From the NCBI GenBank assembly GCA_015234045.1, contig JADFWU010000014.1, positions 1 through 64,000 of the forward strand: 64,000 bases of DNA, in the 5' to 3' direction. Position 1 is the first letter of the stretch. Each line of letters begins with the position of its first letter. Below, piece after piece: positions 8,233 to 17,804 of this stretch. Source of the DNA: Magnetococcales bacterium (GTDB lineage: Bacteria; Pseudomonadota; Magnetococcia; Magnetococcales; JADFWU01). The position numbers and the translations under genes are program-made. The notes beneath the pieces are model-generated. The model was not told the origin of the DNA. It did no database searches and saw only the letters and a list, made by a program, of their open reading frames with translations.

Positions 8233-9474
8233 ATGAGCACTGGTTACTACGGCCCGTTTGGTGGTGCCTTTATCCCGGAAATATTGCATGAGACCTTCCG
8301 AAGATTGACGGAAGAGTATGCGTCTGCGCGTTCTGATCCTGATTTCTGGCGTGACTATGAAAAATTAATGGAAAACTATTCCGGTCGTCCAACGCCGCTC
8401 TCTTTTGCTGAGAACTTGAGCAAACATTTCGGACGTAAGATCTATATCAAGCGAGAAGATTTGAATCAGACCGGTGCGCACAAGGCCAATAACGTCATGG
8501 GACAGGGGCTTTTGGTCCAACGTATGGGCAAGCGTCGTGTCATTGCCGAAACCGGCGCGGGTCAACATGGTGTGGCAACAGCCACCATGGCGGCGCGTTT
8601 GGGGCTGGACTGCGTTGTCTATATGGGCGCTAAAGATGTTGCCCGACAGCGGCCCAATGTGTTTTGGATGGAGCGGTTGGGTGCTACGGTGATACCGGTT
8701 ACCGCTGGTTCACAAACCTTGAAAGATGCCATTAACGAGGCCATGCGTGATTGGGTGGCCAGTATGGACGATACGCATTATGTATTGGGTACAGCCTGTG
8801 GGGCGCATCCCTTTCCAGAAATGGTGTCATGGTTTCAGTCCATCATCGGTGCGGAAGCGCATAAGCAGATTTTGGCGCAGGAAGGGCGCTTGCCTACACA
8901 TGTGTATGCCTGTGTGGGTGGTGGTTCCAATGCAATGGGCATTTTTCAGGGCTTTTTGGATAATCCTGAAGTGGAATTGATCGGTGTTGAGGCGGGTGGT
9001 GATGGTATTGATACCGGACGGCATGCCGCACGGATCGCTTCCAATGCAGCTGTGACGGGTGTTGCCCAGGGCTATAAGACCTATTTCCTTCAGGATGGTG
9101 ATGGTCAGATGAAGGAAACCAGCTCTGTTGCTGCGGGTTTGGATTATGTTGGTGTGTCGCCTATCTTGGCCAATTTGCATGAACAGAAGCGGGTACGTTT
9201 CGAAGCGGCTACCGACAGTGAAGTGATGGAAGCGCACGATCTTTTGATGCGTAAGGAAGGTTTGATTGCAGCGCTGGAGTCAAGTCATGCCGTGGCGCAG
9301 GCGTTCAAGGAATTGCCCAACCTGCCTGAAGATGCTGTGGTGGTGATTAACCTGTCTGGCCGTGGTGATAAGGATATCTTTACCATTGCTGATGCGTTGG
9401 ATGATCCTCAGTGGCGTGAATTTATTATCAAAAAAGGCAATGAATACGCTAAGGGTCAGGAGAAGGAATCATGA
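8233..9474 (+). CDS. trpB: Tryptophan synthase beta subunit (divergent type)
   Basis: PLP enzyme of 413 residues that joins indole and serine to form tryptophan. The PLP lysine is K84 in NQTGAHKANN. The catalytic glutamate lies in ETGAGQHG, and phosphate is held by CVGGGSNAMG. The protein differs from common TrpB in several conserved places: LGTACGAHPFP replaces LGTVAGPHPFP, and GLDYVGVSPILANLHEQ replaces the usual GLDYPGVGPEHA stretch. The N-terminus GYYGPFGGAFIPEILH resembles the type I recalled from Bacteroidetes. The stop codon overlaps the trpA ATG, so the two are coupled. No other trp genes are in the window. Confidence 0.92.
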   Translation: MSTGYYGPFGGAFIPEILHETFRRLTEEYASARSDPDFWRDYEKLMENYSGRPTPLSFAENLSKHFGRKIYIKREDLNQTGAHKANNVMGQGLLVQRMGKRRVIAETGAGQHGVATATMAARLGLDCVVYMGAKDVARQRPNVFWMERLGATVIPVTAGSQTLKDAINEAMRDWVASMDDTHYVLGTACGAHPFPEMVSWFQSIIGAEAHKQILAQEGRLPTHVYACVGGGSNAMGIFQGFLDNPEVELIGVEAGGDGIDTGRHAARIASNAAVTGVAQGYKTYFLQDGDGQMKETSSVAAGLDYVGVSPILANLHEQKRVRFEAATDSEVMEAHDLLMRKEGLIAALESSHAVAQAFKELPNLPEDAVVVINLSGRGDKDIFTIADALDDPQWREFIIKKGNEYAKGQEKES

Positions 9475-10247
9475 GTCAGAGCGCACTGAAAAGCCATATC
9501 ACCGAAACGCTGAAGCGCAAACCGATTCTTTTGATGTCACATCTTGTGTTGGGCTATCCTTCGGTGGCGGAGAATCACCGGGTCATTGATGCCATGGTTG
9601 CCAATGGTGTGGATATGATGGAGTTGCAGATCCCTTTTTCAGAGCCATCAGCGGATGGTGAGACGATTGCCAGGGCCAATCAATCGGCATTGGATCTGGG
9701 GTTTAAGGTGGATCAGGCCTTCGAGATGTTTTCTCAGGTGACGGCGCGTCATCAGATTCCCTTTTTGATCATGACCTACTTCAATATCATGTTGGCGCGT
9801 GGGATTGAACGCTTTATCGCTGATGCGGCATCCAGCGGTATTCGTGGATTGATTATTCCAGATCTGCCGCTGGAAGAAGCGGGCGAGGCGATGGCGCTGG
9901 CTAAAAAATATGGGCTGGACTGGATTCAGCTTTTAACGCCGACCACGCCTGTTGATCGCCTTGTGAAACTCGGTGCCGCTGCTGAGGGGTTTACATATTG
10001 TGTGGCGCGTAAGGGTGTGACAGGTAAAGAGACCAATTTTGATGAATTGGGCGCTTATTTGAAACAGTGTCGTAAAGCCGCGCCATCCTTGCCGCTGGCA
10101 TTAGGGTTTGGAGTGCGGCGTAAGGCGGACGTGGATGCGTTGGTTGGTCAGGCGGATATAGCGATTATCGGCACCGAAGGAATACGGATTCACGAAAACG
10201 AAGGCGCTGAGGCCGTTGGTGCGTTCTTCGGTGGATTGAGAGAGTAG
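9471..10247 (+). CDS. trpA: Tryptophan synthase alpha subunit (divergent type)
   Basis: TIM-barrel protein of 258 residues that cleaves indole-glycerol phosphate and channels indole to TrpB. The two catalytic acids appear to be E51 (MELQIPF) and D62 (SADGETI), in the places of E49 and D60 of the E. coli enzyme. IIPDLPLEEA and a late glycine-rich phosphate loop GFGVRRKADVDAL are present. The body is unusual for the family (for example FTYCVARKGVTGKE instead of the common YLVSRAGVTG), matching the divergence of its partner. It overlaps trpB by four bases and is followed by a hairpin. Confidence 0.88.
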   Translation: MSQSALKSHITETLKRKPILLMSHLVLGYPSVAENHRVIDAMVANGVDMMELQIPFSEPSADGETIARANQSALDLGFKVDQAFEMFSQVTARHQIPFLIMTYFNIMLARGIERFIADAASSGIRGLIIPDLPLEEAGEAMALAKKYGLDWIQLLTPTTPVDRLVKLGAAAEGFTYCVARKGVTGKETNFDELGAYLKQCRKAAPSLPLALGFGVRRKADVDALVGQADIAIIGTEGIRIHENEGAEAVGAFFGGLRE

Positions 10248-10258
10248 GCTTCTGATCT

Positions 10259-10289
10259 GGATGATGTGCGGAGGTGTTGCACATCATCC
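10259..10289. terminator. Bidirectional hairpin between trpA and the TRAP gene
   Basis: GGATGATGTGC (10259-10269) and GCACATCATCC (10279-10289) form an 11-bp perfect stem with a nine-base loop. GGTTTT and then TTTTT follow on the plus strand. It sits between convergent genes and overlaps the last codons of the TRAP permease, so it can end both transcripts. Confidence 0.65.
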
Positions 10290-12281
10290 GGTTTTACACG
10301 TTTTTCTTCGCCACGCCATAAAACCAGCCAGTATGATTAACGCCGTACCTGCCACCAAATAGTTCTCTTCAATGCCAACAAGGTTCCCGAGTAATTCTGG
10401 TCTGAACAGACCCAGACACAGCCCCAGCAATCCAATGCGCCATGGCCAATTCAGCGGACCATTCATCCAACCCATGATACCGTGAATAAAGGCGAACATG
10501 GCACCAAGGGCTTGAATGAAAATAAAGCCGGCAAGCCACCAATCACTGATCCAAATCCAGTCGCCTGGTGAGAGTGGCGAGCCGCCAACGCGCACCCCCT
10601 GGATTAATATCAGATCTGTGTTAAACAAGAACATGAATGGCAAGATGGCGGTGCGTAGGTCATAGGTAAAGCCCTGAATTCCGGTTTTTATGGGGTCAGA
10701 TTTGGCGATGCCTGCCGCAGCGTAGGCAGCCAGTCCAACAGGTGGCGTATCATCCGCCAGGATACCAAAATAGAACACGAACAGATGTGCCGCCAAAGCA
10801 GGCACCAATAAGCCGGAAGCCTGTCCCAACTCAACAATAATCGGTGCGGTAAGTGAGGCCATGACAATGTAATTGGCGGTGGTTGGCAGGCCCATGCCCA
10901 GAATCAGACTGGTTAACGCGGTCAGTAACAGCACAAGGGAGAGGTGGCCCATGGCCAATGTCTCGACAACTTCCAACAGGCGCTGACCAAGTCCGGTCAA
11001 GGTGATTGCGCCGACGACAATACCCGCTGATGCCGTGGCAACAGCGACTGGAATCATCTGTTTGGCACCACTGATCAAGCCTTGGATCAGGGATGTTAAC
11101 CCCTCTTTGAGACCGATAAAAACAGAATTACCGCTACGCAGTGCGCCAATGGTCGATTGAATCAACACCATGATCATGACCAGAATACAGGCGTTGAAAG
11201 CCGCCAACGTGGCCGAATAGTGAAAGAGTGCCAGAGAGAGAATCAACACCAATACAGGCAGAAGATGGTGTAAACCTGAGAATAGAGTAGCGCGAAAGGG
11301 CGGTAGATCGGCTTTATCCATGGGTTTGAGCTTTAAACGCTCGGATTCCAGATGAACAACCAGAAAAAGACCGAGATAGGAGATCACTGCCGGAATCAAG
11401 GCCGCTTTGACCACATCCAGATAGGCGATACCGAGAAATTCGGCAATGATGAACGCCGCAGCACCCATGATTGGTGGCATGAGTTGACCGTTGGTGGAGG
11501 CGGCCACTTCAACGGCGGCGGCTTTTTCTGCTGGAAAGCCGACTTTTTTCATCAATGGGATGGTGAAAGCGCCGGTGGTGACGGTGTTGGCAATGGAGGA
11601 GCCGGAAACCATGCCTGTCAGGCCGGATGCCGCGACCGCCGCTTTGGCCGGACCGCCACGGAATCGACCGAGCAGTGAGATGGAAATCTGAATGAAATAC
11701 CGACCAGCACCTGCTTTGTCCAGCAGAGCGCCAAACAGAACAAACAAAAAAACAAAACTGGCTGAGACGCGCAAAGGCACACCAAAAATGCCTTCGGTAG
11801 TCAAATACATATGGCTGACCAATTTATTGATGGATGCGCCGCGATGGGCGATTAGATCCGGCAGATAGGGACCAAACAGGCAGTAGGCAAGGAATACCGA
11901 AGCGATGACAGCCAGTGCAGGACCGAGTGTCCGGCGGGTTGCTTCCAGCAGTAGAATGACCGTCAATACGCCCATGACAATATCGCGTTGTAGCGGTAAA
12001 CCAGGGCGTAGGGCGATGCCATTGTAGTCGAATAAAAGATATAACGCACCACAGCCAGCGAGCACCGATAACATGTTGCTGATCAAGGAAGTCGTGCGGG
12101 ATGTGTGCCGCTTTCTGCCGGGAAACAGCAAAAAAGTCAACACCAGTGCAAAAGCGAGATGGATGCTTCTGACCAGAGTGTCATTGATGGCCAATTGCGT
12201 GATGCCTAGCTGAAAAAGCGACCAAAGCAAGGCAATACCTGCGGGAAGCTGATTTGAGAGCCTGAAATGTACGCTATTCAT
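10284..12281 (-). CDS. TRAP transporter fused permease (4TM-12TM, TAXI type)
   Basis: Integral membrane protein of 665 residues with about 17 hydrophobic segments. The N-terminal quarter corresponds to the small DctQ subunit and the rest to the large DctM subunit. Conserved DctM features include ASGLTGMVSGSSIANTVTTG (about 215-235), EVAASTNGQLMPPIMGAAAF, and the late GMGLPTTANYIVMA and ADDTPPVGLAAYAAAGIA segments. Fused permeases of this kind use TAXI-type periplasmic receptors and Na+ or H+ gradients to import organic anions. No receptor gene adjoins it, so the substrate cannot be stated. Confidence 0.9.
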   Translation of the reverse strand: MNSVHFRLSNQLPAGIALLWSLFQLGITQLAINDTLVRSIHLAFALVLTFLLFPGRKRHTSRTTSLISNMLSVLAGCGALYLLFDYNGIALRPGLPLQRDIVMGVLTVILLLEATRRTLGPALAVIASVFLAYCLFGPYLPDLIAHRGASINKLVSHMYLTTEGIFGVPLRVSASFVFLFVLFGALLDKAGAGRYFIQISISLLGRFRGGPAKAAVAASGLTGMVSGSSIANTVTTGAFTIPLMKKVGFPAEKAAAVEVAASTNGQLMPPIMGAAAFIIAEFLGIAYLDVVKAALIPAVISYLGLFLVVHLESERLKLKPMDKADLPPFRATLFSGLHHLLPVLVLILSLALFHYSATLAAFNACILVMIMVLIQSTIGALRSGNSVFIGLKEGLTSLIQGLISGAKQMIPVAVATASAGIVVGAITLTGLGQRLLEVVETLAMGHLSLVLLLTALTSLILGMGLPTTANYIVMASLTAPIIVELGQASGLLVPALAAHLFVFYFGILADDTPPVGLAAYAAAGIAKSDPIKTGIQGFTYDLRTAILPFMFLFNTDLILIQGVRVGGSPLSPGDWIWISDWWLAGFIFIQALGAMFAFIHGIMGWMNGPLNWPWRIGLLGLCLGLFRPELLGNLVGIEENYLVAGTALIILAGFMAWRRKTCKTG

Positions 12282-12400
12282 AGTCGTTTTTGGCCAGTCT
12301 TAACATATTGAAAGTCATTTGCATTTATTGTCCTTACGCGATTTTTTTTTCTGTGAATCGCATATATGGAGTGTGCTAGTATATGGCCTGCATTGGCATA

Positions 12401-12406
12401 TATAAT
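12401..12406 (+). promoter_or_regulatory. Possible -10 element upstream of the chemoreceptor
   Basis: A perfect TATAAT inside CATATATAATGAT, about 160 bases before the chemoreceptor ATG. No good -35 lies 16-18 bases upstream, so the promoter is uncertain. Confidence 0.3.
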
Positions 12407-12566
12407 GATTTTTCGATTCCTTGGTTAGTAAAAAGACATCCTCGTCCAGCGCATATTGACAGATATGCATGGATTCGTGTGTGCTCTCAGGGATGGATAT
12501 CTGCATTTGTCCAGTGTGGTCAAGAACAACAGAGGCAGGAAAACCAGGCAAAAGGAATGGTATCTA

Positions 12567-14414
12567 ATGGATAGCATACGCAACATGAACTTTGGGACCA
12601 AGATTATTCTGACCACCATTATCTTTCTGATAATAGGATTTATGGCGGTTTTCGTCTTTGTCAAGAATCAGATTGAAACCGATGCCATGGATGCCATTGT
12701 AAGGCAGGCACGTTCAGTGACGGTTCAGGCGGAAAGTGCGCGGAACTATGTTGCCAAGCTTGGGTCGGGCGGTAATTTTGATCCAGAATTGCTGGGTGAA
12801 GCCAAAGAGGCTCTGAAAGCCAGCGGTGCGCGCAGCCAGGAAGACATCATTAAAGCAGCACGTAAGACACGCTTTTATGAAACCATTCCCATTGTTGCGG
12901 GTTGGACTATTGGTCAGAAGAAGGCGCGGGATGCCAGTTATGATTTCCGGGTCACACGTATTGGGGCGCGTAATAAAGATAACGAAGCCACGCCATTCGA
13001 ACGTGAAATGCTTGAAAAAATGTCCCGTGAAAATCTGGATGAGCTTTGGTCCATTGATGAGGAAGATAACAGCCTGCGTTACATGCGGCCTGTTGTGTTG
13101 GATAAAGCGTGTATGGTTTGTCACGGCACCGAGCGGGATTATCCAGAGGGCAAGGGCTACGATCCGTTGGGCATCCGCATGGAAGGCTGGAGCTATGGCG
13201 AGCAGCGTGGCGCTTTTGAGGTGATTGCTGATCTGACACCTATGCAGGATTCGGTTCATTCAGTTGTTTTCCAAATCCTTGGGTTGGGTGTGCTGATTCT
13301 ACTGTTGATCGGTGGTACGGTTTACTACATGGTGAACACGCTGGCCATTGGTCCGGTGCAGACCATTCGTGATCTGTTGGTTCGGGTAAGCCAAGGTGAT
13401 TTGACTGTTCAGGTGCCTGAAGCAAAAACCAAGGACGATATCGGACAGGCTGTGAAGGCAACCGGTGAAATGGTTACCAGCCTGCGAGAGATTGTCGGGC
13501 AGGTTCAAGAGACCAACGAACAGGTGCGTGCGCACAGTAGTTCGATGAGTTCCAGTTCTGCGGAGTTGTCAGAAGGTGCCACCAGACAGGCGGCCTCTAT
13601 TGAAGAAACCTCTTCAGCCATGGAAGAGATGAACGCCAATATTCAGCAAAATACTGAGAACGCACAACAGACAGAAGGGCTGTCTAAAAAAGCGTCTCAA
13701 GATGCAGTCGAGACAGGCCAATCGGTGGATGAGGCGGTCAACGCCATGAAACAGATTGCCGAGAAGATCACCATTATCGAAGAGATCGCCCGTCAAACCA
13801 ACTTGTTGGCTTTGAACGCAGCCATTGAAGCGGCACGTGCGGGTGAGCATGGTAAAGGGTTTGCCGTTGTGGCGGCTGAGGTGCGTAAGTTGGCGGAACG
13901 TAGCCAAAGTGCGGCGGGTGAGATTGGTCAACTCTCTTCATCCAGTACGGCCATTTCTGAGCAGGCTGGTGAAAAGCTCTCCAGACTGGTTCCAGACATT
14001 CAGCGTACGGCTGAGTTGGTTCAGGAGATTACCGCAGCGTCAACCGAGCAGTCACATGGTGCGGATCAGATCAACAGTGCCATTCAGCAGTTGGATCAGG
14101 TGATTCAACAGAATGCTGGTGCATCGGAAGAGATCGCAGCGGCAGCCACTGAGCTGTCAGGCATGGCCAATCAGTTGGGTGATGCCATTGGTTTCTTCAA
14201 TCTTGGCAATGCGCCAGCTGGTCGCCGTGCGGCACCAGCCGCCGCAGCACCGGCTCGCCGTCCTACGGCTACAGCAACACCGGCACCGAGGAGGCCTGCA
14301 CCTAAGCCATCCGCAGCGCCGAAAGCACTGCCTGCACCTACACGATCAGCACCAGCCAGCAGCAGTGGTGGTGTTGACCTGAATATGGATGATGATGAGT
14401 TCGAGCGGTTCTAA
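12567..14414 (+). CDS. Methyl-accepting chemotaxis protein with a haem-binding (Tll0287-like/DUF3365) sensor
   Basis: Chemoreceptor of 615 residues. A first membrane segment (about 11-32) leads to a periplasmic domain with a c-type haem motif CMVCH (182-186); the flanking [13 protein letters not shown] and [19 protein letters not shown] match the Tll0287-like (DUF3365) fold. A second membrane segment (about 243-267) is followed by HAMP and a signalling coiled coil with the hairpin tip [30 protein letters not shown]. The C-terminus is an Ala/Pro-rich linker ending DDDEFERF, which looks like a degenerate CheR/CheB docking pentapeptide. It probably senses redox state or a gas. The start at 12567 is chosen because the frame's earlier 37 residues lack family character and AAGGA lies 10 bases upstream. 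Confidence 0.9.
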   Translation: MDSIRNMNFGTKIILTTIIFLIIGFMAVFVFVKNQIETDAMDAIVRQARSVTVQAESARNYVAKLGSGGNFDPELLGEAKEALKASGARSQEDIIKAARKTRFYETIPIVAGWTIGQKKARDASYDFRVTRIGARNKDNEATPFEREMLEKMSRENLDELWSIDEEDNSLRYMRPVVLDKACMVCHGTERDYPEGKGYDPLGIRMEGWSYGEQRGAFEVIADLTPMQDSVHSVVFQILGLGVLILLLIGGTVYYMVNTLAIGPVQTIRDLLVRVSQGDLTVQVPEAKTKDDIGQAVKATGEMVTSLREIVGQVQETNEQVRAHSSSMSSSSAELSEGATRQAASIEETSSAMEEMNANIQQNTENAQQTEGLSKKASQDAVETGQSVDEAVNAMKQIAEKITIIEEIARQTNLLALNAAIEAARAGEHGKGFAVVAAEVRKLAERSQSAAGEIGQLSSSSTAISEQAGEKLSRLVPDIQRTAELVQEITAASTEQSHGADQINSAIQQLDQVIQQNAGASEEIAAAATELSGMANQLGDAIGFFNLGNAPAGRRAAPAAAAPARRPTATATPAPRRPAPKPSAAPKALPAPTRSAPASSSGGVDLNMDDDEFERF

Positions 14415-14457
14415 GCCGCTTTTAAAAATGGGAAAGCGCGTCTTTTCCTGAATGAAT

Positions 14458-14496
14458 AAAAAAGACCAGTTTCGGTAACGGAGCTGGTCTTTTTTG
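14458..14496 (+). terminator. Rho-independent terminator of the chemoreceptor gene
   Basis: AAAAAAGACCAG (14458-14469) pairs with CTGGTCTTTTTT (14484-14495) around a 14-base loop, ending in a T-run. It works on the plus strand and possibly on both. Confidence 0.85.
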
Positions 14497-14502
14497 ACAT
14501 GG

Positions 14503-14522
14503 ATTCCCGCTTTAGCAGGAAT
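14503..14522. repeat. Small intergenic hairpin of the ATTCCCGC type
   Basis: ATTCCCGC, four to five bases, then an almost complementary GCAGGAAT followed by GACGAC. This kind of short hairpin is widespread between proteobacterial genes. A related stem is present near 3388-3428. Confidence 0.4.
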
Positions 14523-14579
14523 GACGACTTTTTCAGTGCGGTAAATCCTGTCATTATTTGTACATTTCTGAATTAGAGT

Positions 14580-14740
14580 TATGGAGATTTCGTCTAAAAT
14601 TTGAACAGTCAGCCGTTCCAGCCCTGGTGATATTTTTGCTCTGATGATCTGCTTCGCATATCAAAAGCGGCGCAAAAACATCACCAGGGCTTCCACTCAG
14701 TTTGTAATTCATTGTCTAATTTCGGATCGAAATCACTATA
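14580..14740. repeat. Dispersed palindromic element, copy B (most intact ends)
   Basis: A 161-bp element with both ends preserved: TATGGAGATTTCG (14580-14592) at the left and CGAAATCACTATA (14728-14740) at the right. These are inverted repeats matching at 11 of 13 positions, each beginning with TA. The core arms, GCCCTGGTGAT (about 14621-14631) and ATCACCAGGGC (about 14680-14690), enclose the same loop as in the other copies. It lies four bases past the stop of the last DAB-operon gene, between convergent genes. No ORF is present. The structure fits a non-autonomous MITE; TA ends would fit an IS630/mariner-type mobiliser, which is inference. Confidence 0.85.
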
Positions 14741-14744
14741 GATT

Positions 14745-16256
14745 CTAGCCGCCGTTAACCCGAGCCACCCAGGCTTCGGCAGATACCTTCATCAGATCAA
14801 GAACCAATCCTGGAAAGAGTCCCAAAACCAGCACGAAAACAGCCAGTGAAATCGCTATGGCCAACTCACGAGGTCGGAGATCTTCAGCCTGGATGATCAA
14901 TCCATAACGTGCGGGTCCCAAAAAAGCCTTTCTGAATAAATTCAACACATAGGCCGCACTGATTACCATGATGCCCAGTGCGGCGAGTCCTGCGCCGGTG
15001 TGGGTCTCCAATGCACTGACAATCATTAGAAATTCAGCCGGAAAACCATTGGTGCCGGGGATGCCTAATCCGGCGATGCAAAGCAGGAAGAAAAATGCCG
15101 AAAACAGCGGTTTGGTAGTGGCCAGTCCGCCAAGGCTGAGAGATTCTGTAGAGCCGGTACGATGGTGTAGAAATCCACTGAGCAGATAGAGCCCGCCCGC
15201 CACAATGGTGAAGTTGACCAACTGAAACAGCGAGCCCTGTATGCCTGACAGTGTAAGAGACGCAAGACTCAAAACTACAAGCCCTACATGGCTGACACTG
15301 GCGTAGGCGAGCATGCTGCGAAGGTTGGTTTGTGCCAAGGCCATCAGGGCACCGTAGATCATGCCTAGTGTGCCTAATCCAGCCAGCAGCCAGTGAAAAT
15401 TGACCGTGGCATCAGGTGTGAGTGGAACCAGATAGCGGATCAATCCATAGACACCCAGCTTCAGACCCGTTACCCACGCAGCGGTGGTTCCACTGCCATC
15501 AATGGCGATGGTGGGTAGCCAGGAGTGGAACGGAAACAGCGGAACTTTGGGTGCAAATCCCAGTAGAAATAGAAAGAACAGCGCGGTTTGCAGCGTAGCG
15601 CTTACCGGTGTGTCGATCAGGGTTGGATAATCAAAATTGAGAAGATAGTCCTGGCCAGAGGCGGTGATGTCTGCATGATTGATAGCCAGCAGTACAAATG
15701 CCAACAGTAATGGAATTCCGCTGGCCAACATATGCAGGGTATATTTGCTGGCCGCATAGCGCCGCCGTGGACCGTGACCCCAGTGACTGACCAGGAAATA
15801 GACCGGTATCAACGTGGTTTCCCAAAATAGAAAAAACAGTATGGTATCCAGGGCGCAAAAGGTGCCCAGCGTGGCTGCGAGCAGGACAAGCAGTAAGCTG
15901 AAATAGAGTCTGGGCATGGCCCGAATACGGGTCCATGAAGAGAGAATAATACCAAGAAACAGCAGGCTGGTCAGTGGCAGGAAAAGCACTGAAATACCAT
16001 CTACACCAACGAAGTAATTGATCTGAAGGGTTGGAATCCAACTGTGTTTTTCAACAAATTGGAATGCGCTGGTCGAGGGATCGAATCCAGCCAGAATCGC
16101 CAGGGTAAAGGCGAGAGTGATCAGCACGGAGATCAGGGCGAGGTGCCGTGCTTTGAATCGGTGCGGCGCAATCCAGATCAGCAGTGTGCCAATGGCCAGA
16201 GTAGACAGCATCATGCTGATCAATGGTAAGCCGTTTTCAATAGGTGTTTCAATCAT
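14745..16256 (-). CDS. NuoM-like proton-channel subunit, last gene of the DAB operon
   Basis: Membrane protein of 503 residues of the NuoL/M/N-MrpA/D antiporter-like family, with about 14 hydrophobic segments. The family's ion-path residues are present: glutamate in LFFLFWETTLIPVYFL, lysine in GFAPKVPLFPFHSWLP, and lysine in TGLKLGVYGLIRY. It lacks the long lateral helix of NuoL. It is the fifth gene of an operon with dabA and dabB, with no complex I peripheral-arm genes nearby, so it is probably part of the inorganic-carbon uptake machine rather than respiratory complex I. Confidence 0.85.
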   Translation of the reverse strand: MIETPIENGLPLISMMLSTLAIGTLLIWIAPHRFKARHLALISVLITLAFTLAILAGFDPSTSAFQFVEKHSWIPTLQINYFVGVDGISVLFLPLTSLLFLGIILSSWTRIRAMPRLYFSLLLVLLAATLGTFCALDTILFFLFWETTLIPVYFLVSHWGHGPRRRYAASKYTLHMLASGIPLLLAFVLLAINHADITASGQDYLLNFDYPTLIDTPVSATLQTALFFLFLLGFAPKVPLFPFHSWLPTIAIDGSGTTAAWVTGLKLGVYGLIRYLVPLTPDATVNFHWLLAGLGTLGMIYGALMALAQTNLRSMLAYASVSHVGLVVLSLASLTLSGIQGSLFQLVNFTIVAGGLYLLSGFLHHRTGSTESLSLGGLATTKPLFSAFFFLLCIAGLGIPGTNGFPAEFLMIVSALETHTGAGLAALGIMVISAAYVLNLFRKAFLGPARYGLIIQAEDLRPRELAIAISLAVFVLVLGLFPGLVLDLMKVSAEAWVARVNGG

Positions 16257-16278
16257 TCAAACTGCTCCTGAGCACCAT

Positions 16279-17793
16279 TCAATGGGTCAGCTGATAGAGA
16301 TTGCCCAGCTCAACCAGGGAGCCATCAGTTAAATGGAACCAGGGCGTGGAGTAGAATCCGGTCACCAGTAGAACCGCGATAACAACGATAGATAAAAGTC
16401 GCTCCAAGGTTCGAACCGGAACCGGATTGACGAATGGTTTATCCGGCTTTTCGCCCATGAACGCCCGTTGAAATGCCCAGAGCAGAAAGCCCGCAGCCGC
16501 CACATTGCCCAGCGCTGCCGGAATGGTTACCACCGCGCCGAACCGCTCAATAGCGGCTTCCAGAATCAGATGAATCGCATCAAAACCGGGCGTGCCCGGC
16601 ATGCCGATGATGGACAGTCCCGCGATGATAAACACTGATCCGATAATCGGAAAAGATTCATACAGTCCACCCAGTCGGGAAATGATCATGGTTCGGGTTC
16701 GGTTCTGAATAAATCCCAAGGTGAAAAACAGACAGGCTACAGCCAGTCCGAAATTGATTGAGAGCATCACCCCGCCTTGAAATGCAGCATGGCCCAGACT
16801 AAATAGTCCGATAATCAAAATACTGGTGTGACTGATCACCGCAAAAGCCAACAGAGAGCGCAAATTCTTCTGAATCAGGGCCAACAGCGTTGCGTAAAAC
16901 ACACCCACAACGGCTATGGTCACCACAGCTGTGTGCCAATGTGTGATCCCTTCGGGGGTGAGTGGAAATACAAATCGGACAAGGCCAAAAATGCCGACCT
17001 TCAAACTCAGTAGGAAGATCGGCGCGACGGCAACGGTGCCATGTTGAATGATTGGTGCCAGCCAGCCGTGAAACGGAAATACCGGAATTCGGATTGATAG
17101 ACCGTAAAAGATCACGAAGAAAAGAATGGATTGATCAACCAGTGGTGCAGGGGTTTTGACCAGATCAAACAGATCAAAGCTCCATGTGCCGCCGGTCATA
17201 TTGCTATGGTTCAGACCGAGCATGATGGTGCCGACAAACAGCAGTACGCCACTGACAAACATAAACTGCATGTAGCGCACAAACGATGCGTTAATCTCCG
17301 GTGATGTGGCCCAATACCAGATCAGATAGCCAACCAGCATCAACTGAAGCCCGGAAACCATCGTGAACCAGAGCAGATCAACCGTAACGAATTGGCTGAT
17401 CAAAGTGGATTCAATGGTTAGTGTCAGTGCCAGGAAACGCCAAGAGGGTTCCATGGGGCGAAGCCGGCCATAGGGAATCAGAATCAGAGTCAGAAAGGAG
17501 GTCAACAGCAGAAAAATAACCGAAACGCCATCAATAGCCGCATGGTATTGGATGGGGCCATAGAGTGTGACCTGTTCGGCAAACTGCATGGCCGGGTTGT
17601 CGGGTTCGTAAAGGCTATACAGCACCACAGTCATCAGAAATACTGACAATGTGCCCATCAATGCCGCTGAAAAGGCGATCTGATAGCGACGCGCATAGGT
17701 GATCAGAATAGCCAGCAACAACGGTACAAGTTGCAGCAGGGCTAAGATCGGTACGCCCAATTGATCAGACCAGAGTAGTTCCTGATAGCTCAT
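16279..17793 (-). CDS. NuoM-like subunit lacking key proton-path residues
   Basis: Antiporter-like membrane protein of about 504 residues, clearly homologous to its neighbours (RIPVFPFHGWLAPI, SLKVGIFGLVRF, GLSIIGMPGTPGF). Where NuoM has the essential transmembrane-5 glutamate (FWE), this protein reads LLWFTMVSGLQLML with no acid. The transmembrane-7 lysine before the FPFHGWL motif is replaced by arginine (GLSIRIP). The later lysine (SLKVG) is kept. This suggests a structural or regulatory subunit with an altered half-channel. The ATG at 17793 is chosen; two in-frame GTG codons lie just upstream (17805, 17802). It begins at the dabB stop. Confidence 0.82.
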   Translation of the reverse strand: MSYQELLWSDQLGVPILALLQLVPLLLAILITYARRYQIAFSAALMGTLSVFLMTVVLYSLYEPDNPAMQFAEQVTLYGPIQYHAAIDGVSVIFLLLTSFLTLILIPYGRLRPMEPSWRFLALTLTIESTLISQFVTVDLLWFTMVSGLQLMLVGYLIWYWATSPEINASFVRYMQFMFVSGVLLFVGTIMLGLNHSNMTGGTWSFDLFDLVKTPAPLVDQSILFFVIFYGLSIRIPVFPFHGWLAPIIQHGTVAVAPIFLLSLKVGIFGLVRFVFPLTPEGITHWHTAVVTIAVVGVFYATLLALIQKNLRSLLAFAVISHTSILIIGLFSLGHAAFQGGVMLSINFGLAVACLFFTLGFIQNRTRTMIISRLGGLYESFPIIGSVFIIAGLSIIGMPGTPGFDAIHLILEAAIERFGAVVTIPAALGNVAAAGFLLWAFQRAFMGEKPDKPFVNPVPVRTLERLLSIVVIAVLLVTGFYSTPWFHLTDGSLVELGNLYQLTH

Positions 17794-17804
17794 ATGGCTC
17801 ACCA

